Positions 22,900 through 34,653 of a stretch of 64,000 bases of DNA are shown here, piece by piece. The DNA is taken from contig CAMTDV010000022.1 of the NCBI GenBank assembly GCA_947069175.1, forward strand, positions 41,674,781 to 41,738,780. The letters run 5' to 3'. Source of the stretch: Scalesia atractyloides (lineage: Eukaryota; Streptophyta; Magnoliopsida; Asterales; Asteraceae). Every line of letters starts with the position of its first letter. Position 1 is the stretch's first letter. Position numbers and translations under genes: made by a program. A model generated the notes under the pieces. That model did no database searches. It saw nothing but the letters and a program-made list of their open reading frames with translations, and was not told where the DNA came from.

Positions 22900-24160
22900 T
22901 GGAGGGGTATGGTCCCAAAAACCCTGCGCCTGCACAAGGAACCATACCCTCAACAACGGCATACAAGAATAACCTTGCGCGCAATGTGAAATGGTGCGCC
23001 ATTCTTGAAACCAGCAGGTTGCCTAACAACCTTGCGCGCAATGTGCAATGGTATTGCAACCTTGATACATGCAGGTCACACAACGAACCTTGCGCACACT
23101 ACGCAATGGCGAGTTAGACCGACACATGCAGGTCACACAACGAACCTTGCGCACTCTGCGTAACGGCGAGTTAACACATGCAGGTCACACAGCGAAACTT
23201 GCGCACTCTATGCAACGGCAAGTTAAACCGATACATACAGGTCACACAATGAACCTTGCACATACTGTGCAGTTAGACCTGGAAATACAAGTCGCACAAC
23301 GAACCTTGCGTACTTGGCGCAACTGCAAGTTAGACTTAAAAGCGCAGGGCCCTTGACCCTGCGCGGATCAAACAACCCTCTAGCCACGAAGGCTTAAAAC
23401 CTTGCATAAGGCCAAGACCAACATGAGAGCAACTCATAGTCTTGAGAACAAAAGGACTTAATCGCTACAAACTCTACGCTGGCCAGAAAGTACTGAAAGC
23501 CACGCGGAAGGGAAAAGCGCAAAGAGGCATTGACCAATACAAGGGTACAAAGTGGCAGAGCTGTGATCCAATGGTCACTCGGCAGGTTGTGTCAGACTGC
23601 GTCGCATGAATAGTAATGCAGAGGATAGACAGTACACCAACCACACTCACGCCAGCGACAGTCACACATTCTCCAGTTTCGACTGATGACAGGTCTGACA
23701 CCAGGGACAACTGCCATGACACGTGGCACCATTCACCATCCGACAAAGCACACCTCCTGCCAGAGATCATTAATGAACGATGCAGAGGGACAGAATGGAT
23801 ATCCCTGGTCGTCTGGGTCGGGCCCAAGGCCCATCAGCCCGTCTCCTAACACACCTATCTTCGGTTATAAAATAAGGATTACGCCACAAGGTAAAATCAT
23901 GTTATCTTCATCTACATTTAGAAATATACGAGTTTACTTATTGCACGCTACTTTGAGCTTAAATGCTTATTACTTGCAATCACAGATACGTATTCTCACG
24001 CCGGAGTGTGATCACGGAGAAAACCCTCCCCCTTTCTCTCTTGACGAGGCTAACGACGTTGATAGTTTTGCAGATTAGCTTGAAGTGAGATCACCCAGAA
24101 GAGCGAATGAGAGACAACCTTTCATGTAGAAATATTAGGCTGTAACTAAGATATATCAGG
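22900..24160 (+). repeat. Tat LTR (approximate ends)
   Basis: It begins TGGAGGGGTA right after the polypurine tract. A TATA box (tataaaataagg, 23866-23877) is followed by the U5-like phrase ctcacgccgga (about 23997-24007) typical of Tat LTRs in my recollection. The right end is set by LARD-1's target duplication at 24161 and may lie a little to either side. Confidence 0.5.
22975..23365 (+). repeat. Tandem repeat array with TTGCGCGCAA palindromes in the Tat LTR
   Basis: Two perfect 10-bp palindromes TTGCGCGCAA (22975-22984, 23032-23041) precede about five degenerate tandem units. Each contains catgcaggtcacacaacgaa plus ccttgcgca, with starts near 23068, 23125, 23177, 23234 and 23284 (spacing 50-57 bp). 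It ends with a hairpin, gcgcaggg/ccctgcgc (about 23341-23363). Confidence 0.8.
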
Positions 24161-24165
24161 ATACT
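24161..24165 (+). repeat. Target-site duplication (atact), left copy, of LARD-1
   Basis: atact precedes TGTTGATGCAC and recurs at 26546-26550. Confidence 0.9.
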
Positions 24166-24653
24166 TGTTGATGCACTTTATGGTCGTCACTGTGCGAATA
24201 GGCTAGAAAGAGTGTGTATTGAATATTGTATAGGTTAGATACGAACACATGACCCAAGTGCGAACGAGTACTGGCTCGTATGAATGACATGTGCCTCGTA
24301 CGAGTGACTATATGCTTCATACGAGTGACTCTGTTACTTGTACGAGTGATAATATCTCACTCGTACGAATGGCCCTTTGTACGAGTGATAACATGCTCAG
24401 TTCGCACGAGCTGTCATGTCTATAAATAGGTGTTGCTGTTCATTGTTTGTAAGTTTTAGAAGTTCCCTTAGGGGAAATGCTGGCCGATTCTCTCCAAGAA
24501 CTCCGCCAGCCAGTCAAGATGTATACTCTTCGGTATGAATGAATGAATTGAAAAGCTTCCGCTGATTCTGTGCCTAAATGTCCATTTCGTTCTGCCGAAT
24601 TTGTTCTATCCCCAAAGCTTCCGTCTAGAACCGCCGCTGACCACGAGACCACA
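24166..24653 (+). repeat. LARD-1 5' LTR
   Basis: Begins TGTTGATGCAC, ends GACCACA. TATA box tataaatagg at 24421-24430. Word cluster at 24255-24412, partly decayed by C-to-T type changes compared with the 3' copy. Confidence 0.95.
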
Positions 24654-24899
24654 GCTGGTATCAGAGCTTTGGTACCGATTCATTCAATCTAACAGTTGAC
24701 GAATCACCTACGCTCATGAATTTTGGATGTATGAGGGGTCTTAGACGTAATACATCAAATAAACGGACAATCCACATACACAACGTAAAATTGAAACCAT
24801 AGGATTGTTAAAAACTGATTTTCGACCAGATCTGTGCAAAAATCATGTCGAAATTCAAAGAAAATGAAGATTCTGGATCGAAAAAAATGTAATCAGTTT

Positions 24900-25025
24900 T
24901 CCGTACGAGCGAGCCTCTGTGGCTCGTACGAGTGACAATTGGTCACCAGCACGAAACTCCACTCGTACGGAGCACCACTGTACGAAGCACCACGCGTACA
25001 AAGTCCAGCTCGTACGAAGTGGTGA
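24900..25025 (+). repeat. LARD-1 leader word cluster (cgtacgag, cgtacgaa)
   Basis: About eight variants of CGTACGA in 125 bases, starting 230 bases after the primer-binding site. Confidence 0.75.
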
Positions 25026-26057
25026 CAAAAAAAAGGCATTTTTTGATCGTATTGATGAGACGAGTGTCCAGAAAAATTTAGTGATTACAATTTTTTTCAA
25101 GATTTTAACGTCTAATTCGGGCTATTCGGAGACACCGTCTAGAGCTTCAAAGTATAGATTTGATGATACGATCACAAAGGGATGCAGATTTTGGGATAGT
25201 CACTGACATCTGCGCAAAACGTTGATCACCTGGTGTAGTGACTATTAATGAGCTTTAATGTTTAGTCAGCATTTGATCAAAAACTGCAATTTTGGGAAAT
25301 TTTCTGTAAAATTTGGGTACCATATGCTGCAGTTGCGCCATAATCTTCATTCCCATAAGAAATCAAGACGTCATAATTTGCAAAAATGAGGGGAATAAAA
25401 ATTTTCACGTATATTTAAAAATTCCGGCATTTTTTAAATTCGTGACGCTGTAACAGTATCCGGGTGGTTCAGACTACAATTATATGGGAAACACAGAGGA
25501 TCGAGATTTATTAGAGATGAGATAACGTTTAAGTCTATTCACGAAATACACTATACATTTGGAAGAATGTTTCTCAGATTCGAGTGATACCAGATATTTT
25601 GTTTCCAATGATTTGCTGATCGAGAAGATTGCGGATATTTATTGATTTGAAGTTTTTCGGTGTGGTATTTCGAAGTTTCTGTCAATTGCCGGTTGGGTTT
25701 TGAAGATCAGAGGATCGAGCATCAGGGTAGTGCGCTAAACCGAACGCGGATATGCTTAACGTCGAAATGGAGAAGCATCATTGTTTAATTTTGAGTTGGT
25801 GATAATTCGAAAAAATTTGTAGATCAAGCAAGCCAGAGGTGCTCTTGAACCGTGCAAACAACAAACTAAAGATTAATTTCTGGAGAAAATTATTTCAGGG
25901 GGAATGTTGCCTAACGTAGATAATGCAAACTCGGATCTTCAATCAAGGGGAATTGCGACGTCAACAGATACCTGATTGAAGTTGCAGCATATTCAAACAC
26001 AGCTCTTAGATTTCAAGTTCAAGTTCAAGCTTCGACAATGACGTCCAAGGGGGAAAT

Positions 26058-26545
26058 TGTTGCTGCACTTTATGGCCGTCATTGTACGAATAGGCTAGAA
26101 AGAGTGTGTATTGAATATTGTATAGATTAGATACGAACACACGACCCAAGTGCGAACGAGTACTGGCTCGTACGAGTGACATGTGCCTCGTACGAGTGAC
26201 TATATGCTTCGTACGAGTGACTTTGTTACTCGTACGAGTTATAACATCTCACTCGTACGAATGACCCTTCGTACGAGTGATAACATGCTCGGTTCGCATG
26301 AGTTGTCATGTCTATAAATAGGTGTTGTGTGTTCATTTTTGTAAGTTTTGGAAGTTCCCTTAGGGGAAACGCTGGCGGATTCTCTCCAGGAACTCCGCCA
26401 GCCAGTCAAGATTTATACTCTTTCGGTATGAATGAATGATTGAAAAGCTTCCACTGATTTTGTGCCTACATGTCTATTTCGTTATGCCGAATATGTTCTA
26501 TCCCCAAAGCTTCCTTCTAGAACCGCCGCCGACCACGGGACCACA
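26058..26545 (+). repeat. LARD-1 3' LTR
   Basis: Begins TGTTGCTGCAC after the polypurine tract, ends GACCACA, TATA box at 26313-26322. Contains the 12-bp palindrome ACTCGTACGAGT (26228-26239) and several CTCGTACGAG copies. Confidence 0.95.
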
Positions 26546-26550
26546 ATACT
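26546..26550 (+). repeat. Target-site duplication (atact), right copy, of LARD-1
   Basis: Matches 24161-24165 exactly. Confidence 0.9.
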
Positions 26551-27600
26551 TCTCGGTTCAGCCGTGTTTCTTCAACCTCCATTCACATCTTCAGTAGACA
26601 CACTACTATTATCTTCATTGGTTACAACATAATTAGCGGTACTAACATTACTTCTTCCGGTAGTCACAACGCATGTTTCGACTTGGCTGATAAATGTGTT
26701 TTCATCTGTATTCGATTGGTAGTCACAAACTATGTGACCCTTTTGATAGGACTTCAAGAGACTCTCGAATGCCTTTCAAGTAGCCCTCGAACTATCATTC
26801 AAACCCGCTTTAATCGAACCTCTAAACTTGACCAATTATAGAACTCGATTAACTGGAAGAAGGGATAACTTGTCAACTGCCTTCAACCGAAATGAATATA
26901 AGGGTTTACCAAGATCTGATCGAGATCTTTTACCACTGCCTTTGAACAAGTCTTCTTATTTTGTTTACCCTACTACTTGTAACTCTGCCATCGTTTCAGT
27001 TTCTTGACTTTTTCTTCACTGCGATCGGTTTCTGAACTCCTGCTATCAGAAACTCACTGTGATCGGTACCTAGACACCTTTGATCGGAAACACCTCTAAG
27101 TCGGAAACAGATGGGTCACCTTCAATAGAAATACGGGCCTATATCATCAGGTGAATTTGTTAGTTTCCCGATGTTTTGTTTTTTCCGCGACACACTCGTT
27201 TTTTTCTAGTTCCAAAATCACCGAAAAAAACCGTTGCTAAATTGATCACTGGTCATCACTGTTGTCGTAGCCGTCATATAACACCACCATGAACCACTGA
27301 TGAACTATTGGTGGTCATCATGTCTTCATTCTGTTGGAATTTTATTCTAGCCACCAAACATCCCACTTTCTAGAATTCCTATTTTATTTCTCGCAATTTA
27401 GTCCAATAAGGCAACAATCCAAGACCAGCATGAATTCATGTTCTTTCCACAAACTACCACTTCAATTTTGTTTTTCTTTTTGTTCGTCTTTTAATTCCGA
27501 TCGTAAAAGCCGCTAGAATCTTCTTGTCGTTTTACTGCCACTGCACAAGAACTCCCGATATGATAAACTGATCAAATCTTTATTATTGATATACTGAAAG
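26551..27600. other. Unassigned intergenic sequence
   Basis: No gene is recognised. A minus-strand open stretch (26757-26572) contains KGHIVCDYQ, vaguely like a zinc-knuckle edge, but it lacks the cysteine pattern and has no supporting context. Confidence 0.4.
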
Positions 27601-28140
27601 TTGCACACCCACCAAAATTACATCTTGTATGCGAACTCAATGTTGGGCTACGGAAACGGAAATCATGTACAACAGCCAGAACTAATAAATGTTACTTCTT
27701 CGTCCTCCAAGCATGCACGTATCCAGTGGCGAAGCTTGACGTTTTCGACTGCCGGGGGAGGGGAGGGTTGAAAACTACATTTATAACACTAGTGAGCGAA
27801 AAAGCCCCCCTCAAAGCCGCGCCCCTGCAAGTATCGCCGTTGCAACCCTGCGAGGGTTGCTCCTCCTTAGCAAAACGACTCTCAAAACCGTGGGTCTGAT
27901 ACCACTTGTTAAATGTATGTACGAGATCAGATAGATAGATAAATACAGACGAGATTCACTAATTACTTCTATTTATTATTGTGAATGAATAAAACTACAA
28001 GACTCAAGATATATAAATACTAAAAACAATCTAATTCTTTTATTCTTACTCATATTTATCTCTAGACAATTAGACATTAATCAAATCTAATACTAAGATG
28101 ATTCAGATAATATAATTAAATGCATTTAATTACTATTTTA
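27601..28140 (-). mobile_element. Possible LTR-retroelement fragment with primer-binding site
   Basis: On the minus strand, aacaagTGGTATCAGACC (about 27896-27913) resembles an LTR end plus two bases plus an initiator-Met primer-binding site, with an AT-rich LTR-like segment containing tatataaata (around 28010) on its right. No matching second LTR was found, so this is tentative. Confidence 0.3.
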
Positions 28141-30640
28141 CTTGTTTAGTCTTTCGACTTTAGATCTTCTCTGTACCACCCTTTGAAATCAACTGAACCT
28201 CCCTAATTGATGTTGTACTTTTATCCTTGGCTTATCTATACACAATGTATTAGAAACAGAGAATAAATGGTTATACAAAAATCCAAGAGGGAAAACACAA
28301 GGACCCTTTTCTTTAACTGAGTTATGTAATTGGATCAAATTCTTCCTTATGGATTTAAAGATATGGAGAACTGAAAAATGAAAAAAGAAAAAAAAAAGTA
28401 TGCTTCTAACTAAGGCTTTACACGGGCAAGTTAGGATTGACTGAAACAGTTTTGCTATCGACAGATCATGCGAGAGTTTGAAGTTGTAGGATGACAATTA
28501 GGTCGCATTGTATCCGTGGTATAGTGTAGCTTTTTTTTAGATCGATCCATGGTAGTTTGTTCCTCTCTCGTTCCCTTTGAACCTTTTTTTAGCTTTGTTT
28601 AACATGGTTAATTTTATGTGTTTCTCTTTGGGGTCGTTTTTCTAGATTGGTTTGTTAGTTTGTCTCGTCATGTGTATTTTCTTACTAGGCAGGTTTATAT
28701 TAATAAAAATTTTGTCGTTCAAAAGGAAAAACATATAAATGATGATATATTAACCAAAAAGAGAACAGAGGGATTTTATTCTAATACATACACTGGTTTA
28801 CATAGCATATTGTTCAATGTGGTAATAAGTTAACTACTTTATCGAAACCTTATTTGATATACTAACTTGAACAAAATGTATCAACCCGTTAACTAAAAAA
28901 ATAAACATTCTTTACTGTAACTGGACACTAAACTATTTTTAGTCTAACTGATCAAACTATTTTGTAGTCAAAATGATCAGTTCTAAACCGACCCACAACA
29001 CATTCGGTAAAGAAGTTAATTGCAATTTCTTTGGGTGATTGTTTAAACTAGGAATCGCATTGATGACTAGCCACTGGTTGATTTGGGTAACAAAATTTGG
29101 TTTTGGATTCATTTTGAGTCTATCCAAATTATACAACGGGTCATTTTAAGCCAACTCAACTTAAACAAGTGGTCAAAATTGATCTCTTGAACCACTTACT
29201 TAGAATGAGTCTATATGGGTAAGCAACACCCACGCCATTGTCTGTCGCCAACACCTAATAGTTGCCTCTGCCACCGACCCATGGATGCAACCATCACCAT
29301 CATTGTTGTTGCCAGCAACACCACCCCCACCACTAGCCTTGGCACGACCACCGTCACCAGTGACTCCATTTTGACACCTTTTTTTTTTCTAAAATAACAC
29401 TTTCCAACCCAACTAATTATGGTTCAAACCCGTTCTAACCCAAACCAAACTGAGTTTTTAAAACAACCCATTTTGACCCAACTCAATTTTTACTCGAACC
29501 CAGTTTGACAAAACTGTTTTGACTCGACATCCTCTCTGACCCGCAAGTTTCAGATGCTTAACCACCCAATCATCCTTCATACGTATCAATGGTCTCCACT
29601 GTGTTTCAATGGTGCAATAGATGTGCCCTAGGGACTAGAGCTATTAGACGTGAATCATTTCACTTTTTTCCTGATTATCCTTGATACGTATCACTTTCTT
29701 TATGTAGTAATTCTTTTCTAAACATATGACCTATAATTTGACCCACAAATTGAAAAGATGTAGATTGTTAAATAGCTTGAGGGTCCAAGATTCGGTCCAT
29801 CTATTGAACCCACCTGCCCGAACCGAAACGAGACCAGATTCAAAACAGTAAGGGTGTGAAAGAATTTTGTATTTAATCTGGTCACTTCTGGTCTGGTTCC
29901 GGTCCAAACTGGTGTTACTTTGTTATTTTAGTGAAACGACACCATTTAGGCAAGGAATTATACTTGAATCAGAACTGGGTTTTCACATTTTCATTCCAAC
30001 GAAACGACACCATTTAGACATAGGATTAGGCTTGAATCAGTAGCCCGAAAGTTTTGACTCCTGTTTACTTCCGGTTATCGTCCGGACATGCTATGCTCTG
30101 TTTATAGATAAAGATGTCTTTGGTTTTCACCTGTAAATGCATCATGATTTAGTATAACAAGCAAAACGACAGAGCCCTTCAAACCCAAAGGTGTGTAAAA
30201 CTAAACCAACTTCAAATCTAGATAAGTTACACAACTTCAGTTACAACTAACAACAAACATCCTAGTACATTAGCATAGTACTAAGAACAGCCCATTAAGA
30301 TATGATTCATGACTTACAAGTAGCTCACAAATTTGGTCCACCTATGCCATCCAAAAAGAATCTTCCACGGTAACCAGCCCATTATCTGACAATAGAAACA
30401 GCCCAATAAGTCAGTCCCAAACTTAACATTACAATTCAAGTTTAAATAGTCGCACAATTTCAGCATGTTAGGTATAATGAGTTTGGGCCAGAATGGGTTA
30501 TATTATTAATTATTATACACATGTAATAACGGTTCGAGTTGGAGTGAAAAGGTCGAAAGATATGTAATGACTTGTCCCTTTGTTTATGATTATGGCCACT
30601 ATATTTTATAGTACTAATCTGAATATTTATGATTATGGTC
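28141..30640. other. Unassigned intergenic sequence
   Basis: No credible gene on either strand. It includes oligo-A/T runs and a two-copy motif gaaacgacaccatttag at 29933-29949 and 30001-30017, each followed by a variant of aggaatta...cttgaatcag. Confidence 0.5.
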
Positions 30641-30654
30641 ACCTAATTTTCATA

Positions 30655-30950
30655 TTGTTCCGTGTTGTGAAATTTTTTATAACTGATAAAAATAAGTGAC
30701 CTAAATGAAACAATTATAAAACTTGCTTACTATTTAATATTTTCTATTTTTTCCCTTTTATAAATGTATGCCACGTATGCAACGTTAATGTAAAATAACC
30801 GCTTAAAAGTCACTGAATAGTAACTAGGTTTCATAACAGTGTCTACACGGGTTTAACCAATTATGAAAAATTTCACAATGATATGAAACTAGAGTGGCCT
30901 AAATGAAACAACGATAAAACTTGGTTACTATTTAGCAACGTTTTCTCAAC
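30655..30950. repeat. Degenerate repeat pair, possibly MITE remnants
   Basis: The phrase cctaaatgaaacaa(t/c)(t/g)ataaaactt(g) occurs at about 30700 and 30897 in direct orientation, while ttgtgaaattttt and its reverse complement occur at about 30668 and 30860. Confidence 0.35.
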
Positions 30951-30972
30951 TTTTTAGACGGTTAGCAACCAC

Positions 30973-31325
30973 CACTTGTTATTAGTGAGCATAGCACCTG
31001 CTATAGCGTTTAATGTGGCGATGCGGCAATAGGTCGCAATCTGATTTTGGCGCCTCCATAGCGTGAAAATAGTGGGATGATAGGCTTTTTTTAATATAAA
31101 TTGTGAAAAAACAGCGAGATTTTAGTTTTTCTTATAAATATATATAATATATATATATATAACAGCGCATTTTGATAGAATATACATATAAAATATTTCT
31201 AAAAATTTTCTTCTAGTGTATCGCTGAACATAAAATAGCACCCGCTATATCAACGCTATCGCTACGTAGTGTATAGGTAGCTTGTCGCAATCGTCCACTA
31301 TTCGCTATTAACAACAATGTTAGCA
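30973..31325. mobile_element. MITE-like element with imperfect terminal inverted repeats
   Basis: A left end around ggttagcaac...cttgttattag and a right end around ctattaacaacaatgttagcaac are imperfect inverted copies. They enclose about 300 bases of 'gctatagcg' words and an (AT)n run (about 31137-31162). No coding capacity. A host target duplication was not identified. Confidence 0.35.
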
Positions 31326-31340
31326 ACACAAGGAGAGGTA

Positions 31341-31523
31341 TCAATTAGGTTATCTAAATCTTTGAACATTTCAGCTACAACAACAATAAATAATCTACAA
31401 TTCTAGGCAGAGAAAAGAAAGACGAATACCTTTGTCAAGTTCCAAAACATCCACACAAGAGAGCTCCATGAAATACATATGTAATTCCACTGGCTTTCAT
31501 GTGGAATCAACTTTAAACAATTC
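31341..31523 (-). other. Probable 3' flank/UTR of the GRAS gene
   Basis: AT-rich sequence following the stop codon (TAA, 31526-31524). No clear polyadenylation signal was fixed. Confidence 0.35.
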
Positions 31524-33733
31524 TTAAGCTGGCACCCAACATGAACTAGCACGTAAAATGCGACCCTTCCATCCCTGTAACACCCACTTACCATCCTCAT
31601 CAAACACAAAATCCTTATGATACCCCGCCTTTACATTAGTCCTCAATTTAGAAACAAGCTCACGGTTCAACGGTTTGACCTTGAACCCAGCCCGTGAGAG
31701 TCTGGCCTGCCACTGCTTGTAGGTCTCGGGCCTTTCGACCCGCTCACCACCTTCACATGCAATCACATTCATCGCTTCACGCCCACAAAACTCCTTTTCG
31801 AAATTCAATCGTTGCTCATCAGCACGGTCTAAAGTAGCATCAAACATATCAAACATAGAAGAGAAATGAAAGAGCGCTTCCTTGAAACGTGTGACAAAAG
31901 AGGGTGAGCTGTAAGACCCGTTAACTACAGTATGAACAAAAATATCAGGTCGCATATCCCTAATCAGTTTCAAAACACCGTCACGTGGATTATCCACCGT
32001 AACCGAGTCATCAAGCAAGTTTTTAAACCGAGTTAACGTGTTCACCGCAAGACACTCGTTTCTCTGGAGTTTAAGATCTTCGATTTTAACCGTTTCCCAG
32101 TTTTGAGTTGCTATCGCGTTATACTCGAACGGGACGTTATACTTCGCACAAAAGTTAGCCAAACGCCACCCTGTCTCCTCTACCCCGTCAGCCGGTCGAA
32201 AACCCGGTTTCGGGAACTCGATTCCGGTAATCCGTAACTTCGGTGGCCCACCGGGTCTTTCCGAAAGATGCTTGATGAGAACAGGCCACTGGAAACCGTA
32301 CGCAATACCGAAATCTACAATATGAAGAGTGGATGACGTTGAAGCTACATCGTATATCATTTTATTCGCGAAGAAAATGGCGATCTTTATAAACGGACAT
32401 GCTGAAAGATAAAATTGGTAAGCTTTTAATTTTTCGGCAGCTGATATCGTCATCACACTTTTAGTAGCATAAAGGTGAGAACCCGCGCCAGCTAAGCGGG
32501 CCTCGAGACCGCTAGCAAAGATATACGCTAGCCGTTGTGGAGCGTCACCTGTAGGAGAAGCGTGTTGTCTAATTTGTTTTAACTGTTCCTTTGCCATTAA
32601 ATGGTCATCCGCAGCAACGGATTGCGCACAGTTGACGAGTAAAGTCCGAACATCCATGAGTTCACTGGAACTTCCGCCCCACAAACGAGTAATCCAACCG
32701 CTACTATACCCGTATGACGGGCTGCTTTTCGGATTTCTTTTGGTTGCGTGTTTAGGAAGTTCCTCACAAGCCGACATTGAGGGACCGCCAGGGTCAGTGC
32801 AGATAACAACGCTATCAAGCATCTCGGATAACACGTCTTCTTCCACGTAAACAGCCGACTGTTTGCTACTTCGTTCTTCCGCATAACCGTTATCCTCGAT
32901 TTGGTGGTGCTTTCTACTCCTGAATGAGTTATCTGTCTTGACAATCTCCTCCTTGATAACGGCCTCTGAAGACGTATCTCGTGAATTCGACAGCAAGTTG
33001 AATTATCCAAATCGATTACCAATGGTTTACTTGGAGGAAGAAACTTACTAGCTTCCTCCATCCCTCTGTTGAATTGCAATATAGATTCAGTGTCGGTGAA
33101 TATATTTTCTACAAGGTTTGCGTTTATAATGGAATCCAACGTGCCATCGTTAGGTACGCTAGTGGTCGAGCTAAACGACGACAAGAAAGGGTATTCAAGA
33201 GACGGAGTTTGTTGCATTAAAGATTTGGCTTCAAGAGAATCACCACCGGACCAATGAGAATCGGTGATGTTGCTACCACTAGTACTACTGTTTGTACTGT
33301 AATCACTTAAACTACTGAAAAAGTTTTTTTCAGGGGTTTCGACGTTTGTCATGGGAGGGTATTGCTCGCCTAGGGCTTCGTAGAACGATCTCTCAGTTGC
33401 TTGTAAAGCTAACGGATCGGGAAACATACTCTGTTTAGACTCCATATCCTCGTCCACGAGAATCTGGTTTATGAACTTGATTACACAGTCACCAAACTCG
33501 TCCGGAGAGAGCGACTGTGAAGACATACAAGAAGACGGATCTGATGTGCAGGGACCGGATTTCGGTGCTGAATTAGGAATTTGTAACAGACTGAGATCTT
33601 TACGTTCATCCCTGAAATGGTATCCGTTGGTAAAACCAGGAGACGGACTGAAAACAGGCGAGATACTCTCGTCATCCAAAGAGAAGCCATTGACGTAATC
33701 GGAATATTCATCGTCTCTCGGTTCCATAACCAT
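31524..33733 (-). CDS. GRAS transcription factor, LISCL subfamily (SCL14/SCL33-like), with apparent single-base frameshift
   Basis: The start MVMEPRDDEYSDYVNGFS is the conserved LISCL N-terminus. The first 244 codons (33733 to about 33003) encode the acidic, serine-rich activation region. The frame then switches: GAT AAT TCA reads out of phase, while the other frame continues with NLLSNSRD and EERSSKQSAVYVEE to the end. Total length would be about 736 residues, normal for the family. GRAS domains in order: LHRI (DVRTLLVNCAQSVA), VHIID (LHIVDFGIAYGFQWP), LHRII, PFYRE (RPDIFVHTVVNGSY...FDMFDATL) and SAW, ending SSCWVPA. LISCL proteins are nuclear; SCL14 is known to act with TGA factors on detoxification genes. 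The frameshift is either a recent mutation or a base-call error. The rest of the gene shows no decay, unlike the transposons around it. Confidence 0.9.
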
Positions 33734-34400
33734 CTAAGCTTTGATATACTGGAAACGCAAGTCAACACTAAGCCTCTACAAGCACGAAAACACCTGAATT
33801 AACATTAACAATAAGCAGAAAAACTCATCCGAAATGAACTGTTCTAGAAACAACAATCCATACAAAATCATTGTCATAATTCCGATAATCTTTCAGCTTC
33901 AAAAAATTCAACAAAGTAACTCATGAATTAACTAACTCCGTGCTAAAGGTATAACAGAATTAACCTAAAATCCAGATTCCAGAAAAATAAAAACATTCAA
34001 TCAATCAATAGCTCGAAAAATCCATACGATCAAGCAGAATAATACAACATTAAGAACTCAAAAACGCACAACCGTCTAAACTTTGATCTACTTGAAACAC
34101 AAGTCAAAATTAAGTAACTCTCTACAAGCACAAAAACACCTGAACTAAAATTATCAGAAAAATTCATCCGAAACGAACAATTCTAAAACCCTAGAAACAC
34201 AATCCATAACAAGTCAGATCATAAACAGACCAAAAATGATCACAAATTCAATCATCATTTCAACTTCCATAAACTCAACAAAGTAACTCATGAATTAAGT
34301 TCTTAACTAACTCCGTACATAAGGTGCAAAAGATTAACCTAAAATCCAGATTCCAGAATCAGAACAAACAAACAAACAATCAATCAATCAAAAGATGTAA
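33724..34400 (-). repeat. Tandem duplication inside the 5'-UTR intron of the GRAS gene
   Basis: The block starting at 33724 (cataaccatctaagctttga) is repeated at about 34067 (cacaaccgtctaaactttga), an offset of 343 bases. Homology extends some 320 bases (for example caacaaagtaactcatgaat at about 33910 and 34278). The duplicate carries a decayed version of the acceptor and of the start-codon region. Confidence 0.8.
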
Positions 34401-34557
34401 CGTTAATTCAACACGATCAAGCAGTATACCATAACGGTTCATACGTAAACTACAATCGATTGATCTAATTAGTTACGGTCTGTCACAGTTGTGTGTGTGT
34501 ATGATCAAACATCAAGACCTAATAACATGAGACAGTAAGATATTGTTGATCACATAC
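33749..34557 (-). other. 5'-UTR intron of the GRAS gene
   Basis: On the minus strand, GAG|GTATGTG at 34558/34557 is a strong donor and CGTTTCCAG at 33757-33749 a plausible acceptor, 15 bases before the ATG. This gives an 809-nt leader intron. Such introns are common in this gene subfamily. Splicing is predicted from the signals only. Confidence 0.6.
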
Positions 34558-34644
34558 CTCGAAACTGGTGGTTTGGTCTGTAGAAATAGAGAACGATTGC
34601 TTTTTCACGATCGGAGTTTGCGTGCGGTAGTTGCTGGTTTTTGG

Positions 34645-34653
34645 TTTTATAAA
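34645..34653 (-). promoter_or_regulatory. TATA box of the GRAS gene
   Basis: TTTATAAAA on the minus strand, about 90 bases upstream of the predicted intron donor. A transcription start near 34615 is expected. Confidence 0.6.

Larger units (their letters stand above)
21753..24160 (+). mobile_element. Tat-type Ty3/gypsy element, 3' end only
   Basis: An antisense accessory ORF, a polypurine tract (actgggggac, about 22889-22898) and a long LTR follow one another on the plus strand. This arrangement (accessory gene in reverse orientation between pol and 3' LTR) is known for Tat-lineage elements. The pol part lies left of Athila-1, outside the window. LARD-1 inserted at the right end. Confidence 0.6.
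24166..26545 (+). mobile_element. LARD-1: non-coding LTR retrotransposon (2.38 kb)
   Basis: Two 488-bp LTRs flank a 1404-bp interior with no open frame of note. Primer-binding site tggtatcagagc at 24656-24667 and polypurine tract aagggggaaat just before 26058. The LTR start TGTTGATGCAC and the two-base gap before the primer-binding site match the copia elements in this window (TGTTGATACAC, TGCTGGTGCAT, TGTTGGTGCAT). The same TCGTACGA word is repeated in LTR and leader. This suggests a non-autonomous relative mobilised by SIRE-type copia proteins. Confidence 0.95.

Noticed and set aside
23069..23356. Repetitive open frame (QVTQRTLRTLRNGEL units) as a repeat protein
   Set aside because: It is a by-product of the tandem DNA repeat in the Tat LTR; there is no promoter, the units degrade without regard to codon position, and no family is recognised.
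26572..26757. Possible gag or zinc-finger fragment (KGHIVCDYQ)
   Set aside because: Lacks the CCHC spacing, no adjacent retroelement domains.
29215..29397. Small Thr/Ser-rich ORF
   Set aside because: Low-complexity ACC/ATC repeat text without homology or promoter signals.
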